Part shown: one piece after another, positions 15,145-23,534 of the stretch
Layout: the number at the start of each line of letters is the position of its first letter
Position numbering within the stretch: position 1 is the stretch's first letter
From: an uncultured Oscillospiraceae bacterium
GTDB taxonomy: Bacteria > Bacillota > Clostridia > Oscillospirales > Acutalibacteraceae
Assembly: GCA_900548305.1 (NCBI GenBank)
Contig: URJZ01000019.1
Span: 1-25,381, forward strand
DNA length: 25,381 bases
Direction of reading: 5' to 3'
The notes under the pieces: model-generated
What the model was told of the DNA's origin: nothing
Seen by the model: only the letters and a program-made list of their open reading frames with translations
Databases searched by the model: none
Translations under genes and position numbers: made by a program

Positions 15145-16827
15145 ATGGAAAAAATTTATGATTTAATTATTATCGGCAGTGGTTCTGCAGGCCTTTCAGC
15201 CGGACTATATGCAGGACGTGCTATGCTCAACACTCTGATTATAGAGAAAAAACAAGTTGGCGGACAGATTTTAAATACAGCTGAGGTTGTAAACTATCCT
15301 GGTGTACGCAAAGCTTCCGGTCCGGCATTAACAGAGGTAATGTATGCGCAAGCCAAAGATTTTGGTGTATCATTTGTTACTGATGAAATTAAGGAAGTAG
15401 ATTTTTCAGGTGAAATAAAACGTTTAGTTTCTGAAAAAGAAGAATATTTATGCCGAGCCGTTATTATTGCAACAGGTGCTCAACCACGTAAATTAGGTTT
15501 TCCCGGAGAAAAAGAATATACCGGACGCGGTATTGCATACTGCGCAACTTGTGATGGAGAATTTTTTACCAATTTAGATATTTTTGTTATTGGCGGAGGA
15601 TATGCAGCAGCTGAAGAAGCGATGTATTTAACACGCTACGGCAAGCATGTAACCATGATTATTCGCGAACCAGACTTTACTTGTGCCAAAAGTATTGCAG
15701 ATAAAGTAAAAGAACATCCGGATATCACCATTCACTATCATACTGAAATCAAAAAAGCCGATGGAGATGATTTACTAAAGGAAGCTACTTTCATAAATAA
15801 TCAAACCGGAGAAGAATTCACGTATACCGCTTCTGAAGAAGATCAAACATTCGGTATTTTTGTATTTGCCGGTTATGAACCAGCTACAACTTTATTTAAA
15901 AATCACATTGAATTAGATGATTATGGCTATATCCCTACCGATAACAATATGCAAACCAATGTACCGGGCGTGTTTGCAGCAGGGGACCTACGTCCAAAAG
16001 CACTACGACAAATTGTAACTGCTGTTGCAGACGGAGCGATTGCAGCAACCTCAGCAGAACGCTACGTTGCAGAGGAAAAAGAACGCCTTGGCATCAAAGA
16101 AGAAAAAGTGATAACAGCAAACTCCACCGAAACCCCGGCTACATCTTCTGTACCTTCTAAAACTACCCCCACATCATTAGAAGAATCCGAAAATTCATTG
16201 TGGCCAGCTGAACTGATAGAACAGGTTCGGAGTATATTAAACACATTGAATCAAGATGTAACATTGGTTACCATTGTAAATTCTAAAAATGAACATTCCC
16301 TAGAGCTAAAAAATTGGTTGGAAGTATTACCAACTTTAAATTCTCACATTCATCTACATTCCTATGAAAAAGGAACCAATACTGCTGTAGAAGAACAAAT
16401 CGGTGCTGACCAATTTCCGATTGTAGCCTTTTTAGACCAAAACGGCGTATATACCGGTGTAAAATTTTATGGAATTCCTGGCGGTCATGAAATGAATTCC
16501 TTTATTTTGGCATTATATAATTTGGCAGGTCCGGGACAAACGATTGATGATAACACATTAAATCGTATTAAAGCAATTGACAAACCAGTGAAATTAAAAA
16601 TATGTATTTCTCTTTCCTGCAAATTCTGTCCGGATGTTGTAGCAGCGTGTCAACGTATTGCGATATTGAATCCTCATGTAGAAGCTTCCATGATAGACAT
16701 CGCATTGTTCCCACAGCTAAAAAAAGAGTTCAATATTATGAGTGTCCCGGCTGTTATAAAAAATGACAATACACTTTTATTTGGTTCTAAAACGATGGAT
16801 GAAATTTTAGACTTTATTGAAGCATAA
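15145..16827 (+). CDS. AhpF-like peroxiredoxin reductase, inverted domain order
   Basis: This 560-residue flavoprotein should pass electrons from NAD(P)H to AhpC. Residues 1-310 form a thioredoxin-reductase unit: FAD motif GSGSAG (11-16), redox centre CATC (Cys133, Cys136), NAD(P)-binding GGGYAAAEE (150-158) and TNVPGVFAAGD (271-281). A Ser/Thr/Pro-rich linker (about 325-350) follows. Residues 350-560 match the tandem thioredoxin-fold N-terminal domain of E. coli AhpF, with GIPGGHEMNSFILAL (443-457), the CKFC disulfide (Cys492, Cys495), NPHVEASMID and a cis-proline near VPAV (534-537). In E. coli the disulfide domain comes first; here it is last. I start it at ATG 15145 behind AGGAGG with 6-base spacing; a longer in-frame reading from 15094 would cover the terminator hairpin. 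It is downstream of ahpC. Confidence 0.92.
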   Translation: MEKIYDLIIIGSGSAGLSAGLYAGRAMLNTLIIEKKQVGGQILNTAEVVNYPGVRKASGPALTEVMYAQAKDFGVSFVTDEIKEVDFSGEIKRLVSEKEEYLCRAVIIATGAQPRKLGFPGEKEYTGRGIAYCATCDGEFFTNLDIFVIGGGYAAAEEAMYLTRYGKHVTMIIREPDFTCAKSIADKVKEHPDITIHYHTEIKKADGDDLLKEATFINNQTGEEFTYTASEEDQTFGIFVFAGYEPATTLFKNHIELDDYGYIPTDNNMQTNVPGVFAAGDLRPKALRQIVTAVADGAIAATSAERYVAEEKERLGIKEEKVITANSTETPATSSVPSKTTPTSLEESENSLWPAELIEQVRSILNTLNQDVTLVTIVNSKNEHSLELKNWLEVLPTLNSHIHLHSYEKGTNTAVEEQIGADQFPIVAFLDQNGVYTGVKFYGIPGGHEMNSFILALYNLAGPGQTIDDNTLNRIKAIDKPVKLKICISLSCKFCPDVVAACQRIAILNPHVEASMIDIALFPQLKKEFNIMSVPAVIKNDNTLLFGSKTMDEILDFIEA

Positions 16828-16900
16828 AAATATTTCTATTCTAGAGCTCGATGAAATAGTTCACTTAGAAACCATGAACTACTAATGGTTATTGATAAAA

Positions 16901-16948
16901 ATAAAAGACAGCACGAAAGATAGAAGTATCCTTCGCGCTGTCTTTTAT
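16901..16948 (+). terminator. Terminator of the ahpC operon
   Basis: A 17-bp stem (16901-16917 with 16932-16948, core AAAAGACAGC and GCTGTCTTTT) with a single A-C mismatch ends in a T-rich tail. Confidence 0.85.
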
Positions 16949-17111
16949 TTCATGATACATTGATCAAATAAAACCCATATTGATTTACAATAAATGCAGT
17001 AGTATACTGTAAATAATAAAAAACATAGCCTTATTATTCTACAAGAAGATATATACCAAAAATGACCATCCGTTTAATATAATGGGTAAACTAAAATAGG
17101 AGATAATCAAT

Positions 17112-17912
17112 ATGATCGATTTGACAAAATCTGATATGAATCAATTCCAATATTCAGATTGGATTTCTTATTTTAAAAACAACGATACCCAAAGACTGAA
17201 AATTGATTTTTCAGAAGAAAAAATGCTTCCTGAAAATGTGAAACATCTTATTTTTCCCTCGATGCGAATCTTTCAAAAAGGAGAGGGTTCAGATGGAACA
17301 TTTTTAATGCATACGGTGGAACGCTATATAAAAATGGGCGGCCCCATAGATTACCAACAGGCAATGCAGTTATTCATCAAGGAAGAAAACTGGCACTCTG
17401 CGTATTTAAAAACATATATGAATTATTATAAAATCCCTGCTGCAAAGAAGTCCATTTTGGATGCTATATTCAGAAAAATCCGGCATTTGGGCGGATTAAA
17501 ATGTGAGGTCACCATTCTTGTGACCTCTGAAATGATTGCTCTAACTTATTATGACGCTCTCTCTAAATGTACAGATTCAAAAGTGCTAAAAGAGATATGC
17601 CAACAAATGCTAAATGATGAATTACCACATATAATATTTCAGTCCTATACTTTAAGTCGTTTAAATCCTAGCGGATGGGATATATTTGTAAGAAAACTGA
17701 TTATGAATGTCACGCTGCCGTTGGTCTGGGGAGTCTGTCGCAAAGTATATCGAACCGGAGGTTACCATTTCTCCAGTTTTATAAAAGAAGCCAATGGATA
17801 TTTACGCCAATCGGTCTATCTTTCTCAAAAACAAAAAGCGAAATCTTGTAAGAATAGAAGCCCGTTAAAAACTACAAAGCGAATCATAGACAACAATAAG
17901 TTTCATAAGTAA
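17112..17912 (+). CDS. Ferritin-like di-iron protein, unknown function
   Basis: This 266-residue protein has no annotated name that I recognise, but it carries a full set of di-iron ligands in the ferritin-like order: Glu70, then E92-N-W-H95 (ExxH), Glu140, then E170-L-P-H173 (ExxH). The regions around them are predicted helices, as in the four-helix bundles of rubrerythrins, ferritin-like oxidases and the AurF-type N-oxygenases. The C-terminal tail after about 235 is basic and probably disordered. There is no signal peptide. AGGAGA sits 8 bases before ATG 17112, and TATAAT is at 17078-17083 with a poor -35. It lies downstream of the ahpC operon but in its own unit, as terminators flank it. 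Oxygen or peroxide scavenging, or an oxygenase reaction, is possible; the catalytic role is inference. Confidence 0.7.
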   Translation: MIDLTKSDMNQFQYSDWISYFKNNDTQRLKIDFSEEKMLPENVKHLIFPSMRIFQKGEGSDGTFLMHTVERYIKMGGPIDYQQAMQLFIKEENWHSAYLKTYMNYYKIPAAKKSILDAIFRKIRHLGGLKCEVTILVTSEMIALTYYDALSKCTDSKVLKEICQQMLNDELPHIIFQSYTLSRLNPSGWDIFVRKLIMNVTLPLVWGVCRKVYRTGGYHFSSFIKEANGYLRQSVYLSQKQKAKSCKNRSPLKTTKRIIDNNKFHK

Positions 17913-17955
17913 TCAGTACATACTGGACAAATACCAAATCAACATTCTCTGTCAA

Positions 17956-17995
17956 AAAAGGGGTGACTCTGTATAAATACAGAGTCACCCCTTTT
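17956..17995. terminator. Bidirectional terminator between convergent genes
   Basis: An 18-bp perfect stem (17956-17973 with 17978-17995) has a TAAA loop. TTTT ends the plus-strand stem and TTTTTT follows on the minus strand, so it can serve both the di-iron gene and the convergent PAP2 gene. Confidence 0.9.
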
Positions 17996-18040
17996 ACTAA
18001 AGATTTTCCGATCTAGTTTACCTGAATATGTAAAGCTGTC

Positions 18041-18658
18041 TTATCTTTTTAAAAATGTTAGCCTGCATACAGTATAAACAATTAACGTAATTGCAAATCC
18101 TATTAACCAACCACCTATAATATCTGTAATATAATGTACGCCTAAATATACGCGACTATATGCTACAACTAAAATAAGTGCACTAAAAAATGGAACTAAC
18201 ACTATTTTGGCCAATATATTCTTTAAATATTTGCATACTAAAATAATTAGCATGATATACAAAGCTGCACTGAGCATGGCGTGTGCACTCGGAAAACTAA
18301 AACCTGTTTCTTCAATTAATCTCAAGGTAGTTGGCCTTGGTCTTTCGAAAATATGTTTAAACATTACACTCAAACCAATTGCAACAGCTACTGAAATAGA
18401 GGCTGGTATACCTACCTTTTTTCTGGTATTCGGTATAATTAAGAGTAATACACATATTCCTATAATGACAAAGACATCCCCCGCATATGTTATAATTTTG
18501 AGGAATTCTGTCAAAGGAGGGGTAATCGTTTGAGATACCCAACCATATACCCAATCATCAAATCCTTGAGTTACTCCTAGCTGTATGCAAATAGCAATGG
18601 CTGCAAATCCTCCTACAGCCAGAAGTACAAAAATACTGCGGCAAATTATTTTTTTCAT
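18041..18658 (-). CDS. PAP2-family membrane phosphatase
   Basis: This 205-residue integral membrane protein belongs to the type 2 phosphatidic acid phosphatase family, which removes phosphate from lipid phosphates such as phosphatidic acid, phosphatidylglycerol phosphate or undecaprenyl pyrophosphate. The three-part active site is complete: Lys101 to Arg107-Pro (KHIFERPRP), PSAH at 123-126, and SRVYLGVHYITD with Ser169, Arg170, His175 and Asp179. About six hydrophobic helices are visible, the first at 8-28. It starts at ATG 18658 behind a modest AGGGAAG site. It is convergent with the di-iron gene and in no operon. The substrate is not set by sequence; undecaprenyl pyrophosphate recycling is a common role of such proteins in Firmicutes. 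Confidence 0.92.
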   Translation of the reverse strand: MKKIICRSIFVLLAVGGFAAIAICIQLGVTQGFDDWVYGWVSQTITPPLTEFLKIITYAGDVFVIIGICVLLLIIPNTRKKVGIPASISVAVAIGLSVMFKHIFERPRPTTLRLIEETGFSFPSAHAMLSAALYIMLIILVCKYLKNILAKIVLVPFFSALILVVAYSRVYLGVHYITDIIGGWLIGFAITLIVYTVCRLTFLKR

Positions 18659-18788
18659 GGTTCTTCCCTATCTTTAGATCATTTTCATCATACAATATGA
18701 TGCACATTGCATTCCATTATACGCCTATTTTTCATTTATGGGGTTATATTTTCATATATTTTATGAAAAGTTTACAAATACAAAATAT

Positions 18789-18851
18789 TTGACAAGAATT
18801 TTATCTTTTTATATACCTCGTCTTGTGGAAAACATAAAATTATCATATAAT
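18789..18851 (+). promoter_or_regulatory. Tandem promoters of the small membrane gene
   Basis: Upstream pair: TTGACA (18789-18794) and TATACC (18812-18817). Downstream pair: TTGTGG (18823-18828) and TATAAT (18846-18851). Both have 17-bp spacing, and the second ends 34 bases before the start codon. Confidence 0.55.
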
Positions 18852-18885
18852 AAACTATATAATAACATAAAGTGAGTGTTTTTGA

Positions 18886-19074
18886 ATGAAACATCTTGAT
18901 TTAATCACCATTATCATCGGTGCACTAACATTAATTCTCGGCATTGCAGGCATTATTATTTCTCTAATTTTGAGAAGCGAATATATGGTTGTTTCTATTT
19001 GCGGCTGCACCTGCGCTATATTATGCGGAGGCTTTGCCTTGTTCAGCGGTATTATGGCAAAAAGAAAATCATAA
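18886..19074 (+). CDS. Small two-helix membrane protein
   Basis: This 62-residue protein consists almost entirely of two hydrophobic helices (about 6-29 and 34-56) joined by RSEY and ended by a basic tail, MAKRKS. The second helix contains three cysteines (CGCTC, then ILC). The positive tail suggests that both ends lie inside the cell. The start at ATG 18886 has only a weak GTGAG site, but two promoter-like pairs lie upstream. I do not recognise a family, and no partner gene is adjacent on the same strand. Its composition and a start right after promoters support a real gene; function is unknown. Confidence 0.65.
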   Translation: MKHLDLITIIIGALTLILGIAGIIISLILRSEYMVVSICGCTCAILCGGFALFSGIMAKRKS

Positions 19075-19137
19075 TATTGATGCTAAATGCTACATTATTT
19101 ACATTTTAAAGAATCATAAATTAATATAATAATTAAG

Positions 19138-19168
19138 GGATATTCCAAAATACAAAATTGGAGTATCC
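19138..19168. terminator. Possible terminator hairpin after the small membrane gene
   Basis: GGATATTCCAA (19138-19148) and TTGGAGTATCC (19158-19168) pair over 11 positions with one wobble, around a 9-base loop. The plus-strand tail TATTGCTTTAT is only moderately T-rich. It could also serve the minus-strand fragment at 19197-19343. Confidence 0.45.
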
Positions 19169-19196
19169 TATTGCTTTATATCATCTTTTCCGATAC

Positions 19197-19343
19197 CTAC
19201 TTTTCAAGTATATCCAGTAAATAGATTGGCAAAAATTCACCTCTTCTATCATAGACAAAACTGCGCATAATTTGTATAAATGAGTAGCTAATATATTGTT
19301 TTTCTGTATTTGATATGCTGTGATGTATTTTTATTTTAAGCAA
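19197..19343 (-). other. Possible gene fragment or small protein, about 48 codons
   Basis: In the gene-free stretch 19075-19379, a minus-strand frame from TTG 19343 to TAG 19199-19197 reads like protein, for example SNTEKQYISYSF and DRRGEFLPIYLLDILEK. An internal ATG would give 23 residues. There is no ribosome site and the frame is closed just upstream by TAA, so a decayed 3' end of a lost gene is as likely as a small gene. I do not recognise the family. Confidence 0.2.
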
Positions 19344-19379
19344 TTATTAGGATACCCATTAAATTTTTTACCTAACAGC

Positions 19380-19410
19380 AAAAAGGCTTCCTTTTTAAGG
19401 AAGCCTTTTT
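19380..19410 (-). terminator. Terminator of the surface protein gene
   Basis: A 14-bp perfect stem (19380-19393 with 19397-19410, core AAGGCTTCCTT) has a TTT loop. Read on the minus strand it ends in five T. It lies 15 bases past the stop codon. Confidence 0.85.
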
Positions 19411-19424
19411 TATGCATAAAGATA

Positions 19425-21059
19425 TTATTCAGCTTTTTTCTTTCTTGCAAAGAATACAGTACCTGTCATAGCACCTGCTGCCAATACTGCAACAGCAATC
19501 CACATAATAGTATTGCTGTTATCTCCTGTTTGTGGTGAGTTCATTCCTTGCTCTGTTGAGCCATCAATGGTTCCTGAATCACCAGGAGTAGTCGGTTCAG
19601 TAGGCTCTGTTGGATTTACCGGAGTTCCCTCTTTCTTCTCCAAGGCTGCAATTGCATCTTCAATTGCCTGAGCCATTGCATCTACTTCTGCTTGTCTGCT
19701 AATATTCAAACCACGTACTACAGATGCAACCGCTTGGTCTACAGCTGTAAAATCTTTGTATTCATCTTTGTTAAGTGCATTTGCTTTCGCAATTGCTTCA
19801 TCTACTTTTGTATAATCAGCGTTGGTGATACTATAAACTTGTAATCCGTTTGCTACAGAAATATCTACAAACCAAACAGCACGACGTCCTTTTGCAATAT
19901 CTAAAGAGGTACCAGGAAGTAAAATATCATTGGTTGAAGCAACTTCCACGCCATCTTTCAAAATGGAGAAATTACCAAATACCATTGTTTCGCCAGGAAT
20001 ATAAGAATATTTGAAAGTATATAGGCCTGCTTCTGTAAGTTGGGCTGAGAAGTTAGGGTCAAGACCTGCACTTACTGAAACACCATTTGTATTATCTTTC
20101 CAGAAATTCACCAAGAATTCTGTTAAATAATTATCGTTCACATCATTTAGTGATGAAGTTAGTGCAAATTTTTCACCTGCAGTTAATTGTGCAGGATCAA
20201 TATAAACATTCACTTCATCAACAACAGTACCATTTTCTAACAAAGTACCTTTTGTATTTACATAAGGGCCACAGTGTGCATTATTTTGATCTAAAACTGT
20301 ATCACCTTTTAATACAGCTGACACATCTGATACTGTTTCAACGCTACCATATCCATTTCCACTAATCCAATCACTTGGCAATAGAATAGGCGCAGCTTGT
20401 TCTGTTGGAGCAGGAGAAGGGACATTTGGAGTTCCAATTCTTAAACCACCTTCAACAGAGATATCAGAAAACCAAATATATCCTCTTGTACCACAATCTG
20501 CTGTTTTTGCATTCATGTTGATTTCCTGAGTAGATGCAACAACTTTGCCATTGTTTTCAATGCTAAATTGAGCATATACATCTCCGGATTTATCAAAGTA
20601 ACGATATTGTAGTGTGTAGATACCAGCTTCTTTTAAGTCAGCTGTAAAGGAGGTATCAAGTCCAACGCTTGCTTGTACTGCATTATTGTTGTTCTTCCAG
20701 AAATTAGCCAATAACTCGGTTTTATAGTTACCGGCGGTATCGTTCATGGATACAGTCAATGCAAATTTTTCAGCAGTTTTCATAGCATTTGGATTAATAA
20801 ATACATCTACAGATTCTACTATTTCTCCATCAGCTAAACTTTTAGCATTTGCTTTGGTATAAGGACCGCTGTGTGAATTATCTGAATTTAATTCAGAATC
20901 CCCTTGAAAAGTATATGTACCATCAGAATTAGGTGTTATACTTCCGTAGCCCTTATCTGTTACCCATTCATCTGCCTGTATTGCGAAAACAGCTGTCGGA
21001 ATTAAGCTGAACATCAATACCGCAGAAATAATCATTGCGATTAATCTTTTCTTTTTCAT
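19425..21059 (-). CDS. Sortase-anchored surface protein with duplicated domain
   Basis: This 544-residue protein is exported and probably fixed to the cell wall. It has a signal peptide (1-26, ending AVFA), repeat A (about 31-208) and repeat B (about 231-408). A helical FIVAR-like segment (about 416-475) and a Pro/Thr/Glu linker follow. The end is a cell-wall sorting signal: SPQTG at 508-512, a hydrophobic helix (518-537) and RKKKAE. Repeats A and B align along their length (GYGS, HSGPY/HCGPY, AEKFALT/GEKFALT, NFWK, the xSxGLDxxFxAxL block, VVAST/EVAST, WFSDIS/WFVDIS). They look like all-beta jelly-roll domains, possibly glycan-binding, but I do not recognise the family. SPxTG-type motifs are sorted by class B-like sortases in Clostridioides. 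No sortase gene is in view. The gene is alone in its unit. Confidence 0.85.
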   Translation of the reverse strand: MKKKRLIAMIISAVLMFSLIPTAVFAIQADEWVTDKGYGSITPNSDGTYTFQGDSELNSDNSHSGPYTKANAKSLADGEIVESVDVFINPNAMKTAEKFALTVSMNDTAGNYKTELLANFWKNNNNAVQASVGLDTSFTADLKEAGIYTLQYRYFDKSGDVYAQFSIENNGKVVASTQEINMNAKTADCGTRGYIWFSDISVEGGLRIGTPNVPSPAPTEQAAPILLPSDWISGNGYGSVETVSDVSAVLKGDTVLDQNNAHCGPYVNTKGTLLENGTVVDEVNVYIDPAQLTAGEKFALTSSLNDVNDNYLTEFLVNFWKDNTNGVSVSAGLDPNFSAQLTEAGLYTFKYSYIPGETMVFGNFSILKDGVEVASTNDILLPGTSLDIAKGRRAVWFVDISVANGLQVYSITNADYTKVDEAIAKANALNKDEYKDFTAVDQAVASVVRGLNISRQAEVDAMAQAIEDAIAALEKKEGTPVNPTEPTEPTTPGDSGTIDGSTEQGMNSPQTGDNSNTIMWIAVAVLAAGAMTGTVFFARKKKAE

Positions 21060-21343
21060 AACAAATCCCCTATCATTTTTAATATCTACATATTAGTGTA
21101 TTTATGTAATAAAACAATATAATCCCATATTATTCAACCTTCATAAATGAATATTATGCAAAAAATGTCTATATTTTATATATTACTTAAAAAATATCAT
21201 GAATCATACGTCTAAAATAAAAAACAAGCAGAAAATCATAGAATTTTATACTTATTTTTCCTCTCATCATTTGCAACATAATTTTAACTCCAGCCATTAC
21301 TAAAAAGAATCTTATCGCACATAATAAGAAAAACGATATTATA

Positions 21344-21826
21344 TTATTCCATCGTAATCATAGCCATTTTCCCATGTATAAAATTCAGCAACTGTTCCGG
21401 AGATAACTCTATCTGTGTCCCAATCTTTCCCCCGCTGATTATAATAGTATCCCATGCCATACAACTCTCATCTATGATAGTTTGATACTGTTTTCTCATA
21501 CCAATAGGAGAGCAGCCACCGCGAATGTATCCTGTTACTTTTTGTATTTCTGAAACAGGAATCATCTCCACAGATTTTTCGCCTACCGCTTTTGCCGCCG
21601 CTTTTAAATTTAATTCCTTCGCAACAGGAATTACAAATACATAATATTGTTTACTATGCCCTTGTGTCACCAATGTTTTAAAAACTTGATTGACATTTTG
21701 ATGTAATTTACTCGCAACAGACATACCGTCAATCGCTCCGTCTTTACTGTCATAAGTGTGTTCTGCATATGGAATATGCGCTTTATCCAGTATGCGCATT
21801 ACATTTGTTTTTTGTTCTTTTGCCAC
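21344..21826 (-). CDS. ybaK: YbaK/EbsC-type aminoacyl-tRNA deacylase
   Basis: This 160-residue cytoplasmic protein of the YbaK/ProX family hydrolyses mischarged tRNA, typically Cys-tRNA-Pro. Family features include the conserved Lys50 in QVFKTLV, ELNLKAAAKAVGEKSVEM, and the glycine-rich loop TGYIRGGCSPIG that lines the active site. The length is normal. The start codon is GTG at 21826 behind GAGGAAG; an ATG nine codons in (MRILDKAHIPY) would remove part of the first helix. The gap to the surface protein (21060-21343) is AT-rich and shows no gene. A cysteinyl-tRNA synthetase gene lies 1.7 kb away on the same strand, a fitting neighbour but not the same operon. Confidence 0.93.
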   Translation of the reverse strand: MAKEQKTNVMRILDKAHIPYAEHTYDSKDGAIDGMSVASKLHQNVNQVFKTLVTQGHSKQYYVFVIPVAKELNLKAAAKAVGEKSVEMIPVSEIQKVTGYIRGGCSPIGMRKQYQTIIDESCMAWDTIIISGGKIGTQIELSPEQLLNFIHGKMAMITME

Positions 21827-21859
21827 TTCTTCTTCCTCTTTTTCTTTTAGTTTTGTATA

Positions 21860-22076
21860 AATTCAGGAGTCTGATAGTTCTCCTATCTGAATATCTTCTT
21901 GATAAAGTATCTTCCAGTTGAAACCCTATTTTCTCCAAGCCTCTATACACCCATTGTGGTCGATATCATAAGGCTCAGTGTACAAATGTACCGTATCTAA
22001 TTTCTGTTGGAGTATATAAAGTCAAGTCGGATATATCTGATATCATCCATTTTCTCAAAATAAGATTCCTAGTATT
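21860..22076 (-). pseudogene. Decayed GNAT-family acetyltransferase
   Basis: On the minus strand three frames hold pieces of one GNAT (RimJ/RimL-like) acetyltransferase. From 22076 one frame reads TRNLILRKWMISDISDL, the typical N-terminal strand and helix of the family, before reaching a stop. A second frame reads TVHLYTEPYDIDHNGCIEAW and a third continues LEKIGFQLEDTLSRRYSD. These two together resemble the acetyl-CoA-side motif (N...LEKIGF) and the C-terminus. The central part, including the main acetyl-CoA loop, is missing, and at least two frameshifts are present. The remnant lies directly after the NRAMP stop, so it may once have been cotranscribed. The assignment rests on motif reading by eye. 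Confidence 0.5.
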
Positions 22077-22080
22077 CCTT

Positions 22081-23343
22081 TTAAAACAAGGTTACAAATG
22101 AGAGTATCGAAACTCCTCCCAAAACTGCAACGACAATCCAAGCTTTTATTTTTTGAAACATTGTATTTTGATACTCGCCCATGACGTCTTTGCGGGAAGT
22201 CAGTAACGTTAAAAATACCAATATCGGCGTCATAAGGATACCACTTATAACCTGTACCAAGATAGCTAAGTGATTTAACGGCAAACCCGGTATCATAACT
22301 ACCACTGCTGCTGCAATAACACATCCAAAATATATGCCGTAGAATTTAGGTGCTTTGGTAATGCCGTCATCTAAACTTTTACTCCATCCGAACGCTTCCG
22401 CCACCGACCACGCTGAAGATAACGAAACTGTAATTGCCGCTAACAAACCTGCATCAAATAATCCAATTCCAAACAGCATTGCAGGAACAAATCCGAATTT
22501 TTCTTGCAACGCTCCTATGAGTTCAGAAGGACCTGCATTTTCAATATCAGGAATACATCCAAATAAAGCGGCTCCTATTAATATAATAAACACTGCAATG
22601 ACAACTTGCAAGACACAACCGATTACAGTATCCATTTTTCCTTTTCGTAAATCTTCTTTTTTAGACCCCTTATTGATATATGCACTGTTTTGATAAAAAA
22701 TCATCCAAGGAGCAATTGCATTACCGACCAATGCAATCATATACCATATTATATTACCTTGTTCTCCAATGGGGACTGCCCATGTGATAAATGAATTTGC
22801 AATTGCATTCCAGTCAGGTTTTGTTATGCAGGCAATGACAATGAACACAATGTTTAAACAGCCGACGCCTACTGCTATTTTTTCTTTGGTTGCATATCCG
22901 CGAAATAAGGCAATTGCCAGTACCAATACTAAGCCTATCAGTACTGCTGCCCACATAGGCAGCCCAAGAATAACCAAACCGGCAGACATACCAATAAATT
23001 CTGTCATCAACGTGATAAAATTTTCCACTACCAAGGAAAGCAGTTGATATATCATCCAAAACTTCCCATACTTTTGTTTTACCAAAGTATTGTAACTACT
23101 CTCTGCCACTATCCCTAATCTCATTGCCATTTCTTGTACCGTATAAGTAATCAACACCATAAGTAATGTAAGCGGAATAAACAGTCCAACACCAAATTTT
23201 GCACCTGTTACTGCATAAGAAATGACACCCCCCGCATCATTATCAGCCAAAGCAGCAACCAGTCCCGGTCCCAATAATCCCAGTACCATGAACAACGAAC
23301 GTTTGACAGAGCGCTTTGCTCCCTGCAATTTATGTTTGCCCAT
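22081..23343 (-). CDS. NRAMP-family divalent metal transporter, atypical metal site
   Basis: This 420-residue inner-membrane protein has about eleven hydrophobic helices and the LeuT-like NRAMP layout. Helix 1 reads GPGLVAALADNDAGG (25-39), so the usual DPGN is replaced by DNDAGG. Helix 6 reads ALVGNAIAPWMIFYQNSA (204-221), where the usual A-x-x-M-P-H has lost its metal-binding methionine (Ala211) and the following histidine (Trp213). Canonical MntH proteins need that methionine to prefer Mn2+ and Fe2+ over Ca2+ and Mg2+. Its loss is known from NRAMP-related magnesium transporters, so Mg2+ or another hard ion is the more likely substrate (inference). Translation starts at ATG 23343 behind AGGAG with 7-base spacing. 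No M-box riboswitch is evident upstream. Confidence 0.88.
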   Translation of the reverse strand: MGKHKLQGAKRSVKRSLFMVLGLLGPGLVAALADNDAGGVISYAVTGAKFGVGLFIPLTLLMVLITYTVQEMAMRLGIVAESSYNTLVKQKYGKFWMIYQLLSLVVENFITLMTEFIGMSAGLVILGLPMWAAVLIGLVLVLAIALFRGYATKEKIAVGVGCLNIVFIVIACITKPDWNAIANSFITWAVPIGEQGNIIWYMIALVGNAIAPWMIFYQNSAYINKGSKKEDLRKGKMDTVIGCVLQVVIAVFIILIGAALFGCIPDIENAGPSELIGALQEKFGFVPAMLFGIGLFDAGLLAAITVSLSSAWSVAEAFGWSKSLDDGITKAPKFYGIYFGCVIAAAVVVMIPGLPLNHLAILVQVISGILMTPILVFLTLLTSRKDVMGEYQNTMFQKIKAWIVVAVLGGVSILSFVTLF

Positions 23344-23479
23344 GACACCACTCCTAAAAATAATTCTAGGATATCATACGCAAACGGGATAATTTCTGTG
23401 AAGAATAAAAACTGCCATAACAAGCAAAAATCTATCTTCTTTATAAAAATTATGAAAAAAACGTTATCGCTATTGTACT

Positions 23480-23520
23480 AAAATAAAAAGTGGTTTTCCC
23501 ACCATGTGAGAAAACCGCTT
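23480..23520 (-). terminator. cysS terminator
   Basis: The stem 23520-23507 with 23501-23488 (minus strand) pairs over 14 positions with one mismatch and one wobble, then runs into TTTTATTTT. It lies 14 bases past the cysS stop. Confidence 0.8.
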
Positions 23521-23534
23521 CTTTCTATCAACCT

